From contig QZLH01000661.1 of the NCBI GenBank assembly GCA_003833135.1, positions 1-30,400 on the forward strand: a stretch of 30,400 bases of DNA. The letters run 5' to 3'. Under the pieces are notes generated by a model. The model had not been told where the DNA came from. It saw only the letters and a list, made by a program, of their open reading frames with translations, and searched no databases. Below are positions 21,318-30,351 of this stretch, one piece after another. How positions within the stretch are numbered: the first letter of the stretch is position 1; each line of letters begins with the position of its first letter. The position numbers and the translations under genes are program-made. The stretch comes from Oehlia diaphana (taxonomy: Eukaryota; Glomeromycota; Glomeromycetes; Glomerales; Glomeraceae).

Positions 21318-23103
21318 TTTATTTTTATTTTTATTTTTACGTTATGTAGAGAAGATATTGCTAAGTGGCAACAGATGGTAAAAGTATAGATTGTTATCAT
21401 CCAGTATAAAATACCAAACCCTTACTAATTGAAAAAGGACCTGTCTGAGAGCATGACCACTCTAAGCTCAGGTGAGCACACTAGGAAGTAGAAAAAACTA
21501 AACTAAAAAAAAGGGAGAGGACAAGACCTCTTTTCAAGAAGGTGGTACTAAACGTAAATTAATTCTGCTATTCTAAAACAAATACAAATTAGAGAAGCTA
21601 AAACTAAACTAATTTCTGTAGTAATTCCAAAATTTTTGCTAAAACCTCCTTGTTTGAATCACTACCTCCTTTCCTCTTCTTATTCGATCGGTTATTTGAA
21701 TCTTGTTTCTGAGGGCAGGATTTCGTTAACTTACTATTCGTTTTAGATGCTTCAGGTTGAATCTTTTGAGACTTCTTCAGTGACCGATTGTTCAGAACTT
21801 TTTTATTTCTGTTTGGAATACCTTGGGTCTTGTGCGATTTTTTTAGGTTAGGAGAAAAGTATTGACACCATTTCAATTCCTTGCCACTTGGCGAGAAAAC
21901 CTGTGAATTTTCTATGACTCTACGTACAGTCTTCCAGTTCTCAAAATATGCCATAAGTTTCCTCTTACCTTTACCTGTTTGAATGATTTTAAAAGAACGC
22001 GCACAACTAGTTTTCAGAAAATCGGTTGGTGCATGGTCAGCCCACAAGGTGCTTATCATCATTTCCTCAGAAATGTCATGAATGACAACTTGGAACTTCT
22101 CTCTTTATTTTCTTTCGTGAAGATTTCAACTAGCGGGGAACCATCGTACGGGTATACCTTCCAAGTCCGTAATCCAATAGTTTAATAATTGCGGAAGGGC
22201 AAATGAGGAAAAAACTATTTTGACTCGGAGAGTCTTATACTTGTGTTGACATTTTATCGACACTTCAATAGTATTTTCTCAAAGTTTGAGTTCAGCCAGT
22301 ATATGTTCTGGAGACCAGGTATAAGGGATATTATACACTACTATTTCATGGACACGCTGTTGCTTATCCTTTAGAGGTGTATATCCAGTCAGTATGTGGG
22401 TAACCTCATTATCAGATTTTTTTCTGCCCCTTTTTTGGGGTTTTGTTATGCCTTTTTGATTGATTTAGTGTTTGTTGATTGGCGTTGACCTTTTTAGATT
22501 TGTTTATCACTTCTTTTCGTGTTATTTCAAGTACAACCGCCAGATCAACAGGAGACTTTACCAAATCAGGAAATTCTGTAAAGGTACTTTGTACTGGTAT
22601 TGGTGATGATGTTATTGGTGTAGCAGGTGTATCTTCAATCATAATATCTGTGTTATTATCCTCAATGTTTTCATCTGAATCTGATTCGTCAGACTCATGT
22701 TATGCGATGGCCTCCTGTTCCTATTCTGCAAGCCCTAATTTGTATGCTTTCCACCCATTAGAAGCTGCTTGGGTGGCTATAGAGAAAATTAACGAGAGGG
22801 TCATCGGTTGTATATTCGTCACTTTGGATTGTTCAAGAAAATATTTCAGATTGGCAGCTTTGCCAAATCTATTAACGAGTAACGCAACTTTATCCACTGG
22901 GCTTTCAGATCTGCTGTAAAAAACTGTCCTCTATAAAAAGTTGTAGAGAAGACTGAACTATGCGATTAAAATCTGTTTCAGCAAGTTCAACTATCTGAGA
23001 GTGAACTCCAAGCATAGCCAGGTGTATTTCAGTCTTTCCTAACATTTTTAATTAAAAATTTTGCAAAAATTTTTCATAAAAAATGTAAGCGGAAAGAGTT
23101 CTC
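21318..23103 (-). mobile_element. Retroposed insertion with A-rich tail and 17-bp target duplication
   Basis: TTCCTCATGGTAAAATA (21301-21317) and TTCTTCATGGTAAAATA (23104-23120) are direct repeats with one mismatch. On the minus strand the insert ends in a (TAAAAA)n-like tail (complement of about 21318-21341) directly against the duplication. This is the mark of target-primed reverse transcription. The insert holds the ORF1-like pseudogene at 21604-23045, with about 58 bp of 5' and 260 bp of 3' untranslated sequence. No reverse transcriptase is inside, so it was moved in trans or is a half-LINE. Confidence 0.8.
21604..23045 (-). pseudogene. Two-RRM-like LINE ORF1-type protein, decayed
   Basis: Starts MLGKTEIHLAMLGVHSQIVE, loses frame at about 22920, then runs through stops near 22700. 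An acidic linker HESDESDSDENIEDNN is followed by a basic, Lys/Gln-rich stretch ending near 22412. Two RRM-like segments follow: HEIVVYNIPYTWSP...KTLRVKIVF (about 22350-22235) and FQVVIHDISEEM...GKGKRKLMAYFENW (about 22098-21934). Each has a beta1 and an RNP1-like strand. Between them is WITDLEGIPVRWFPASWN. The tail is very basic (KKSHKTQG, SNKKRKGG) and ends KEVLAKILELLQKLV. RRM-containing basic proteins are typical of LINE ORF1. I recall similar high-copy hypothetical proteins in Rhizophagus, but could not check. Confidence 0.65.
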
Positions 23104-23330
23104 TTCTTCATGGTAAAATAACAAAATAATAAAATGAAACGCACAGTTATTTTATAAATCATGTGATTTGTGTGCCTATGCAGGGAGAATTTTACATATA
23201 TTTACTATTATATGGGACTGACGTTTGGTGTGATTGTACTTATAACTAATAAAGTGATTATAATAGGGGTATTTTATATATAAAAAAATCTGGACTAAAA
23301 AATGTGCGCCTTAAGGAGAGGTTGACTATA

Positions 23331-23825
23331 TTTTAGAAAAAAATGTTTTGAAATGTTTTTCAATTTTTTAGTGAAAAAATGTTGCAAAAATGATTTTTCA
23401 CTATATTATTTTAGAAAAAATGTTTTGCAACATTTTTTAAATTTTTTAGAAAAAAACATTTCACAACATTTTTTCAATTCTTTAGTGAAAAAATGTTGTG
23501 AAAACATTTTTTTCATTATATTATTTTAGAAAAATGTTTCACAACATTTTTTTAATTTTTTAGTGAAAAATATTGCGAAAATATTTTTTTCACTATATTA
23601 TTTTAGAAAAAAACAATCACAACATTTTTTTCAATTCTTTAGTAAAAAATGTTGTAAAAACATTTTTTCATAACATTATTTTAGAAAAAAATGTTTCAAC
23701 ATTTTCAATTCTTTAATAAAAAAATATTGCGAAAATGTTTTTTCATAATATTGTATTAGAAAAAAATATTTTGCAATGTTTATTTTAATGCTTTAATAAA
23801 AAATGTTGTGAAATGTTTATTTGAA
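23331..23825. repeat. ~77-bp hairpin tandem array, right part
   Basis: ttttagaaaaa landmarks fall at about 23331, 23409, 23524, 23601, 23679 and 23755, giving spacings of 76-78 bp and one of 115 bp (a unit with an extra aaaacatttcacaacatttt arm). Units keep the atgtt(t/g)tgcaacatt inverted core and the cactatattattttag spacer. Divergence grows toward the right edge. Confidence 0.85.
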
Positions 23826-23829
23826 GATA

Positions 23830-23935
23830 AAGCTTGAGCCTGGTTTGGTTCAAGCCATGATTTTCATAGCTTGGCTTATTCTGGCTCAGGCCAGAATTTT
23901 TTTTTGAGCTGAGCCAAGTCAGACTTTCGATTTGT
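23830..23935. repeat. Right AGCTTGA-rich arm of the foldback
   Basis: aaagcttgagcctgg, ggttcaagcc, catagcttggctt and gagctgagccaag mirror the left arm at 20697-20829. Together they bracket the whole tandem array. Confidence 0.5.
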
Positions 23936-24144
23936 AATTATCCTGTTTGGATTACTGGTCAAATTCTAGGTATAAGTTTTTTTTAGGAGTTACTTCAACC
24001 TAAATATAGTACTGTTAAGAATTTGTAGTTGAGTCAGATTATATTAGAAAATACAGAACAGAGTACTCTTAGATATATCAAACAAAAATTAACAGTTTAC
24101 CTATTGATGATAATAACATAAAGGCCATATTGGAAGTGAAATGA
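23936..24144. other. Spacer before the transposon relics
   Basis: A+T-rich, no frame recognised. It may include decayed upstream sequence of the FAR1-type gene. Confidence 0.35.
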
Positions 24145-24360
24145 AATTAATAATACAGACACAACTTTAAGTATTAATGATAATTTCAAAGATTGGAATG
24201 CAGTTGAAATTGCTGTTAATATATATGCAAAGCAAAATGGATTTGTTGCTATAAAATCCCATAAAGATCTTGATGCTATTGACAAAACTATTGTTTGACA
24301 TCTTACATCATGAAAGTGTTTCAACTAAAACAAACTGTTCATGGCAAGTGGCCTGGCCAT
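24145..24360 (+). pseudogene. FAR1-type DNA-binding domain (MULE transposase) fragment
   Basis: The frame reads LSINDNFKDWNAVEIAVNIY then AKQNGFVAIKSHKDLDAIDK, the usual FAR1-like N-terminal zinc-finger start (F..W..V......A...GF....). After one stop and a frame change comes HESVSTKTNCSWQV, matching the C.W second half of that finger. It then ends abruptly near 24350, inside a sequence that on the other strand is a Ty3/gypsy integrase. Only the DNA-binding head survives; the MULE catalytic core and SWIM finger are absent. The assignment is by motif pattern. Confidence 0.65.
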
Positions 24361-25330
24361 TTTGTAAAATAATCTATGGTGATGATAATATATCTATTTT
24401 CACTACTGGTAATCAGTAATAGTCCTTTAATGTCAATTCCTATCTTGTGAAATGGTCCTTTAACTGGTATTTGTATGAGTTCTTCTTGCTGATTGGTAAG
24501 TCCTCTTTTTTGACAAATATTGCAAGTTCTTATACATACTTTTACATCTTCTAACTGTAGCCACTAATATCAATCTTTGATTTTTTCAGTTATAGCATCT
24601 ATTCCTAAATGAGTACCACTCATATCTATATGAAAATAATATAGAATGGGTTCTACTTGTTCATATAAAATTACTTTTTTTATACCATCTTTTGTCTTCT
24701 TAAAAAAATATTATTCTGATAAATATATTGGGTTGAATTCTTTTGAATTTGGTAAAAGTGAGAGTTATTAGAAATAATATTAATTTGTTATATAGTTGTT
24801 CATTCATGATCATTATGTGAGATAAAAAATTGGTGTGATTATTAATTGAGGTTGAGTAAAGACAAGAGAATGCATCAGCATTCGCATGTTTAGATTCTGA
24901 TAAGGTGATCTTTCATCTTTCTAACCATTTATTATTAAGTTCTGTCATTGAATTTAATAACCACTTGAGTGCTGCATGGTCAGTGATGATGGTAAATTTA
25001 CTTCTATAGAGATAATGTCAAAAATATTTAATTGTCCAAACATAATTCTTTTCAGCTGGTATTAAAGTTTGAATCATGCTATTTTGTGCTAATACTGCAC
25101 CTAGTCCTATAATTGAAGCATCAGTATATAAGAAATCTGGATATTGTATGATAGGTGCTGTTGTTAACTTATCTCTTAAATTTTAAATTTTCAAATGCTT
25201 TCTGTTGTAAATTTGTCCATTTGTAAGGTGCATCCCTTGCATCCCTTGGTTAAACTAGATAATCATCAAGTCTTTTATAACCTATGTAACCTCTCTCAAC
25301 TGAAGCAACTGCTGATCTTTTTACTCTATC
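24348..25330 (-). pseudogene. Ty3/gypsy polyprotein fragment: RT end, RNase H, integrase
   Basis: Order on the minus strand is that of a Ty3/gypsy pol. APYKWTNLQQKAFENLK then KLTTAP (RT connection) at about 25250-25170. YTDASIIGLGAVLAQ (RNase H, Asp) near 25110, and PAEKNYVWTIKYF*HYLYRS then FTIITDHAALKWLLNS. HLGIDAITEKIKD*YQW...VCIRTCNICQKRG (integrase H2C2 zinc finger) near 24640-24530. PFHKIGIDIKG...RYIIITIDYFTKWP (integrase core, two Asp) ends at 24350. Several stops and frameshifts make it dead. Gag, protease, most of RT and the LTRs are missing. The integrase side is cut by the FAR1-type fragment. Confidence 0.82.
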
Positions 25331-25576
25331 TTTTTTTGCTGAACCAAGGAAATATCAAGATCGATAAAATTTACATATGATTTCTCTACAAAGCCTTTAA
25401 AGATCACAGTAATTAACAAAACATGCATATTAATAAACAATATGCCAGCTACATTTATCCTTATAGCTAATGCAAATAATTCTAATGAAGCAGATATTTT
25501 AAGATCTAAATAAAGGATATCTGTGCATGCATTGAGAATTCTAAATAATAGATCATTGCAAGTAATTTTTTTGTCA
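25331..25576 (-). other. Unassigned stretch between gypsy and PolB relics
   Basis: A minus-strand open frame of about 95 codons (KNLDDKKITCNDLLFRILNA...) covers it. It matches nothing I recognise. It may be a decayed part of the neighbouring polymerase or a chance frame. Confidence 0.3.
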
Positions 25577-26490
25577 TCAAGATTTTTCTGTATTGCATTG
25601 ACATCTATCACAAGATTTGCAAATCCCTGATTTCCTGTTCAGATCACATATCCATCTGTGAAGAGTATACTCCCAAAAGTGATGGACTTTCAGATGAGTT
25701 AGATGGAAGTAGTGTATTGAAGTAATTCTGTTATCCCCCTGGTCAAGTAATTGATAGGTATCATCATGAACTTCCTTTGTCCACCAATCTTTAGCTTTAA
25801 TAACCTGCTTTTCCACTAATCCTGTAGAATTAGTAGGTACTTCCCATTTATACCTTCCAATAGGTAAGTACTGGCTCATAGGCCATCCATATAGATTGTT
25901 TGAAAATCCAGGGTGTAGATTTAGAGGGATTAAAGAAATCACCCATCTTAGGGTTATTGGCTTTTAAGAAACAGTGTTTAGCCATGACTATTCCTTCTCA
26001 TTTAGAAATTAGAATAAATTATTACCAATATATGATTCTCAGCAATTATTGGCTATATTATTGGTCGAAGACTAATATGGTTACTACAAATAATTATATG
26101 TCTTAGTTTGTATTTATAAATGGAAAGAATAACGAAATTATGCATGAACATATTAGTAAATAGCTGAGCATGCCATCCATATAGTGACTTGGGTTAAGTT
26201 CATAATGATGTATGGCAGTCTGTTAAAACTTTATCCAGATATTAGCAAGAAGGAGTACACCTATTTTAAGATAAAGATCATAATACTTACTTAAATACTT
26301 ACAGTTAAATTCATGCCAAACTTTTGTACATGCTCATAATTAGTTTGAGTGATTTTTCCTCTAAGGGTACTATGAAAGTCATGAATAAATGGGAGTTCTA
26401 TTTCCTTGAAATAATCATGTGAGTCAATATATTCATAAGAATAAACTCCCTTATGTGTGATTAAGTCAATATATTCAAATAAAAAGTTTT
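25577..26490 (-). pseudogene. Protein-primed B-family DNA polymerase (Polinton/linear-plasmid type), decayed
   Basis: Minus-strand pieces, scattered over frames, follow the order of this polymerase group. FEYIDLITHKGVYSYEYIDS then FKEIELPFIHDFHSTLRGKI (about 26480-26350). KVWHEFNCKYLSKYYDLYLK then IGVLLLANIWIKF and HYELNPSHYM (about 26325-26170), the exonuclease-domain end with its D/L-rich segment. KANNPKMGDFFNPSKS and NNLYGWPMSQYLPIGRYKWE (about 25975-25840), the counterpart of the DxxSLYP palm motif, here xxxNLYGWPMS with the Asp not clearly kept. Downstream EVPTNSTGLVEKQVIKAKDW could not be placed. Such genes sit in Polintons/Mavericks, related viruses and fungal mitochondrial plasmids. 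No partner gene (integrase, ATPase, capsid) was found beside it. Confidence 0.65.
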
Positions 26491-26555
26491 TGAAATGTCA
26501 CTTTGTAGAAAATAATAAAATATTACTTTTAATATAATTTTAGAAAAGATATAAA

Positions 26556-27964
26556 TTGGACTCTCTCTGTGTTTTATTCAGAGATAGAAACAACGAAACT
26601 TTGGAGGACTATTTGGCTGGAACAAATAGCTCTAATAGAAAGGACAACATTAATATAATAACTTATGCTACATTTATGTTGAATATTAGAGTACAGAATA
26701 ACAAAAACAAAAATAAAAACAAAGCTAACATAGAAAATATAGACAGTTTTTTATATAGTCAACGAATACAGTATGAGGAACAAGAACAAATAGATTTAGA
26801 CACGTTGTACCTTACACTCCACATTGGAACCCATAACATTAACGGATTGGCAGGAGACAATGCAAAACTTTATGGAATTTTAAGTTTGATGCAAAAAAAC
26901 CAGGTAGACATTATGGCCTTGAATGAAACTAATTTAAACCAAAAGAACGGGTCTTTCAAAACGCCTAATAGTCTTAAAGAGCAATTTCATATATATTGGT
27001 CAAGCAAACAGAATGACAAACATAAGGGTTCTGGAGTAGCATTAATTTGTTCAAGTAAATGGAATAAACATTATCAAGGACACAAATTCCATTTACCATA
27101 TCTACTCTCAGCATACTTTCTGTTCAGAAATGTTTTATTCTGTATATGGATTGTTTACGTGTCACCACAATCCTTCATGATACCCTGGAATTACTTAAAA
27201 GGGAAATGAGCGATGAAACTATAAATAAAAATCAAACAATTTGATCTCAAATGGTCATATCGATCGTACACCACCGCAATATATATCAAAACCCAAAATT
27301 TTTAATGATCTTGAGGCAATGGGTCTTATAGATTCTTATAGAAAGCTCAATAAAGAAGTACCAGGAAACACTTATCACAGAGAGGGTGTAAGCACGAGAA
27401 TAGACCAGATTTGGATATCAGAAAATCTCAGTAATAATTTAATGAATTTCTCAATCACCCCTCAACGTTTATCACACATAGTGACCATGACATAATTACA
27501 TTAACCATGGACACCTCTATCCTCATAAGAAACAATAGGAAAAATACAGTATATGATAAATTACCCATTTGTAATGCCCACACCAGAGTCTTGTATGATT
27601 GTGATGACATTAAAACGAAAAAGTGGGATAAATTCTGTCTTAATATAAAAAGTCAACTAAAATCTCTAGATCAAGAAGTAATTGAGGATAAAGTCAATAT
27701 AACAGAGTATTCTCAAGAAGATATAAATAGATATTGGGACAAACTCAATAGTGTTATAGTCAGCGCAGCGGACTCAGGAAAGTCATCAGACTTCATAATA
27801 CCTTCATACGTTATAATAAGAAAAAGATGAGACCAGAACGTCATACAAATAAGCTGCTTAAATTATTACATAATTATTATTATGGCAACCAACAAATGAC
27901 CACATCTGTGGGCGCCAAATCCAGATGGGCTAGAAAAATTGCCAAATATAATCAAGACTATGTT
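26556..27964 (+). pseudogene. LINE ORF2, endonuclease domain and linker
   Basis: Frame 1 (26556-27209) opens with a non-conserved Asn/Lys-rich head, then IGTHNINGLAGDNAKLYGIL (EEP fold start, catalytic Asn) and VDIMALNETNL (catalytic Glu), then SGVALICSSKWNKHYQGHKF. A gap and frame change follow. FNDLEAMGLIDSYRKLN...STRIDQIWISENL (27241-27460) is the RIDxIWxS block. After a one-base shift near 27465, THSDHDIITLTMD carries the SDH motif. The linker continues to 27964 (KKWDKFCLNIKSQL..., then after another shift MRPERHTNKLLKLLHNYYYG). Catalytic residues survive although the frame is lost, so decay is moderate. Confidence 0.82.
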
Positions 27965-28358
27965 TAGGGATGGCAAGTTGGCAACGGTCGGTCATGGTCA
28001 GTCATCGGTCGGTCATAACCGGTCAAGAATCTTTGACCGACCGACTGACCGTTTGACCAACCGTTTGACTGACCATTTAACCGATCCTGAAAATGTTTGC
28101 GAAACTTTTTTTTTTATGAATTACTTAATAAAAAAACGTTTTCACAACCTTTTCTATTAAAATAATTAAAAAATGTTTGCGAAACATTTTTTTATTAAAT
28201 TTTATATTAAAAAATGTTTTGCAAACGTTTTCAGGGTCGGTTAAACGGTTGGTCAAACGGTTGGTCAAACGGTCAGTCAGAGGTCTTTGACCGACCGATA
28301 TCGGTCACGGTCATGACCGGTCATAACCGGTTAATGACCGTGACCGTTGCCATCCCTA
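27965..28358. mobile_element. 394-bp hAT MITE with perfect 8-bp target duplication, inside the LINE
   Basis: ACTATGTT occurs at 27957-27964 and 28359-28366. The termini are TAGGGATGGCAA in both orientations (12 bp perfect), a classic hAT end. Subterminal regions are packed with ggtcggtca / tgaccgaccg / aaacggttggtc, far richer in G+C than anything around. The core is A+T-rich with aaatgtttgcgaaacattt and aaatgttttgcaaacgtttt, like the units of the ~77-bp array. It can fold into one long hairpin. Small open frames within it are translations of the repeats, not genes. Confidence 0.95.
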
Positions 28359-28366
28359 ACTATGTT

Positions 28367-29934
28367 ACATCGACCGATGACTATAACAAATGTAACATAG
28401 TCATACAGGATATGTTTTTGGAAAACTGGTTTGACAATCTAAAAAAAAAAGTGAATTATTATCGCCTAAGAGCAGATTATAAAAATTCAAAGCAACAGAG
28501 ACGAAATCCATTAAAGATAAAATAGAGAAAAGAGTTAAAATTACACAAAAAGACCAAACAACATGGCTTTCTAGCATATTAGATAGAAATACTTACGCCA
28601 ATATAGTTATAGATAAGGTGTTAGTGAACGAAGAATCAGAAGGTTCGACTAAGAGACTGGCTACAGAACCGGGAGAAGTTAAGGAAGCAGTAGACAATGA
28701 TTTTGCGAGCATGTTTAGGAAAAGGAACACACTTGAGAATTCTTTGGCACCGCTTTGGCAACAAATTTACGAACCTGCAGGCAAAATCAAAGAAGTAATG
28801 GAAGCTACAATAAAAAAGGTTACTATGGAAGAATGGAACAATACCGTTAAAGATTTAAATAAAAATTTGACTGCAGGGTTGTCCGGTATTAACTACAAAA
28901 TAATTCTACAATTACCTGAGAAAATAGTCATCCTCTTGGTCAAGTTCAGAAATCTGACGTTACAAACTGGACTTATACCAAAGGCATGGAAAATTCGATC
29001 ATTCTTCCTATTCCTAAGCCCACCAACTTTGAATATAACATTTTGAATACTCGACCTATTGCATTGCTGGACTGTTTTCGGAAGACCGTTGCAGTTTACC
29101 CAGAGAAAGTACAAATGAACCAATACACCTGGTTAATAATTTTATTGAGGATGCCAGAGAAAATAAAAAAGAACTATGGGTCCTCACACAGGACATGAAA
29201 AAGGCGTTTGATTCAGTTGGATTAGAAGTACTAAATTGGGCATTGCTTCGTATTGACATTCTGGCATCACTGGTTGAATGGATTATAGCCCTTTTCAAAC
29301 ACAGATCCCTTAGAATAGCCACAGCATATGGGTTAAGTGATGGATTTATTGGAAATGACGGAATATGAAATGAAAATTACCTGGCCAAATGATATCAATG
29401 ACACTACTTCAGGTTCTGGTATGTGCATATATGGATGATATGGTATTTTTAGAATCATCAAAATCCAGGATGCAAAAGATAGTAGATATATCAAATGATT
29501 TCTACTTGATTAATGATATCGATATCAATGTTAAGAAATCAGAAATGATAATTATCAACCCGTCAGTGGAAAGGCATGAACAAGTTATTGAATTAGGCCG
29601 TGATCGTTCCATAGTTCAAGCCACTAATGACGAAATAAGATACCTTGGGGTCTGGTTTTCTAACAAATTGAGTAGGCGGCGATGGATGCAACGTATGTCC
29701 ACGACGGTTAAAAGCTTTTGCGATACAGTTCATAGGAAATTTATCCCAGCTGGACAATGTATTTATCTAATCAATAGAGTATTGATTCCCAGACTAATAT
29801 ATATAGCCCAAATCATGACACTGTCAGAACATGACTGGAATCAAGTGTTCGCTCCAGTAATGAAATTGGTTAAAAACTGGATGAAATTACCCAAGAATAC
29901 ACCATCGTCTCTATTATTTCATGAGGGTGTTTAG
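28367..29934 (+). pseudogene. LINE ORF2, linker and reverse transcriptase
   Basis: The linker resumes in frame after the MITE (TSTDDYNKCNIVIQDMFLEN). EEWNNTVKDLNKNLTAGLSG is the RT entry with the K..AGxSG block. Then WKNSIILPIPKPTNF and NTRPIALLDCFRKT (fingers), WVLTQDMKKAFDSVGLEVLN (motif A, catalytic Asp) and, after a gap and frame changes, VCAYMDDMVFLESS (motif C, YMDD). NVKKSEMIIINP and DEIRYLGVWFSN are the following thumb blocks; WMQRMSTTVKSF and LINRVLIPRLIYI follow. The motif B region (usually ...G..QG...SP...) is missing between about 29365 and 29390, an internal deletion. Frameshifts lie near 29030 and 29130, with stops near 29366. Confidence 0.85.
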
Positions 29935-30351
29935 GTATGGATCACCCATGGAAAATCCATTGTATCAATATTATAACGGATTTAATGATTAGATTGAAGT
30001 GACTCATACGCAGCGATAGCTACACAGATTAGGCTTAGAGACGCGCAGCTTAAATCACTTATCATTGATCTGATTTTTGACTGCAATCTTCACGCAACAT
30101 CTTGGATAAAACTTCAAGCCCAGAAAAATGTTCCATTCAATGCTTTGGTAATAGCTAAATCCCTTGATATTTCAATGGTGATAGATCCGATTGATAGATC
30201 AACTTGGAGTATATCAGGAGGGAAAGAGCCGATATTAAAGTTCTTTAAACAATATCAGCTTACGAAGTATATATGTTGTGCATCAGGTGTCGATTTGCGT
30301 CAGATGACAGCTGACGTGCGTCAGATGCAAATTTTGAATAGTTTCTTATAA
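29935..30351 (+). pseudogene. LINE C-terminal region
   Basis: Coding remnants after the RT: AAIATQIRLRDAQLKSLIID then PFNALVIAKSLDISMVIDPI and TWSISGGKEPILKFFKQYQL. Stops near 29934 and 29977 interrupt it. No RNase H or zinc knuckle was recognised. The end near 30290-30330 has repeated gcgtcagatg motifs that may belong to another small repeat. Confidence 0.55.

Larger units (their letters stand above)
21077..23328. mobile_element. CAGTC-ended TA element carrying a later insertion
   Basis: Left end CAGTCAGCCCCCTCTACAAT; right end inverted TAGTCAACCTCTCCTTAAGG; TA at 21075-21076 and 23329-23330. The flanks join to rebuild a normal 77-bp array unit (ttactataa-TA-ttttagaaaaaa), confirming the limits. 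Subterminal gtgattataat(g/a)a/ggg motifs occur at both ends. Without the 1.8-kb retroposed insertion at 21318-23103 and one target copy, it would be about 450 bp, near the size of the CAGTC element at 18888. It is probably a Tc1/mariner-pogo type MITE. Confidence 0.8.
26540..30351 (+). mobile_element. Decayed APE-type LINE (non-LTR retrotransposon)
   Basis: Endonuclease, linker, reverse transcriptase and a C-terminal region lie in the usual order on the plus strand, broken by frameshifts and stops and by a 394-bp hAT MITE at 27965-28358. No ORF1 was seen upstream; the 5' limit is arbitrary and directly follows the PolB relic. No poly(A) tail is visible before 30400, so the 3' end may lie at or beyond the window edge. 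The separate ORF1-like insertion at 21318-23103 could be the partner reading frame of this or a related family, but that is speculation. Confidence 0.85.

Noticed and set aside
22479..22919. 146-codon plus-strand open frame
   Set aside because: It lies antisense to the ORF1-type pseudogene, whose minus-strand reading has RRM-like and acidic/basic blocks; the plus frame has none.
20830..23825. Regular repeats resembling a CRISPR array
   Set aside because: The units are contiguous tandem copies without unique spacers, in a eukaryotic, intron-bearing context.
27939..28525. Open frames spanning the GGTCGGTCA-rich region
   Set aside because: Their repeated Asn-Gly-Trp-Ser and Asp-Arg-Pro-Thr content is the translation of hAT MITE repeats; only the part after 28367 belongs to the LINE.
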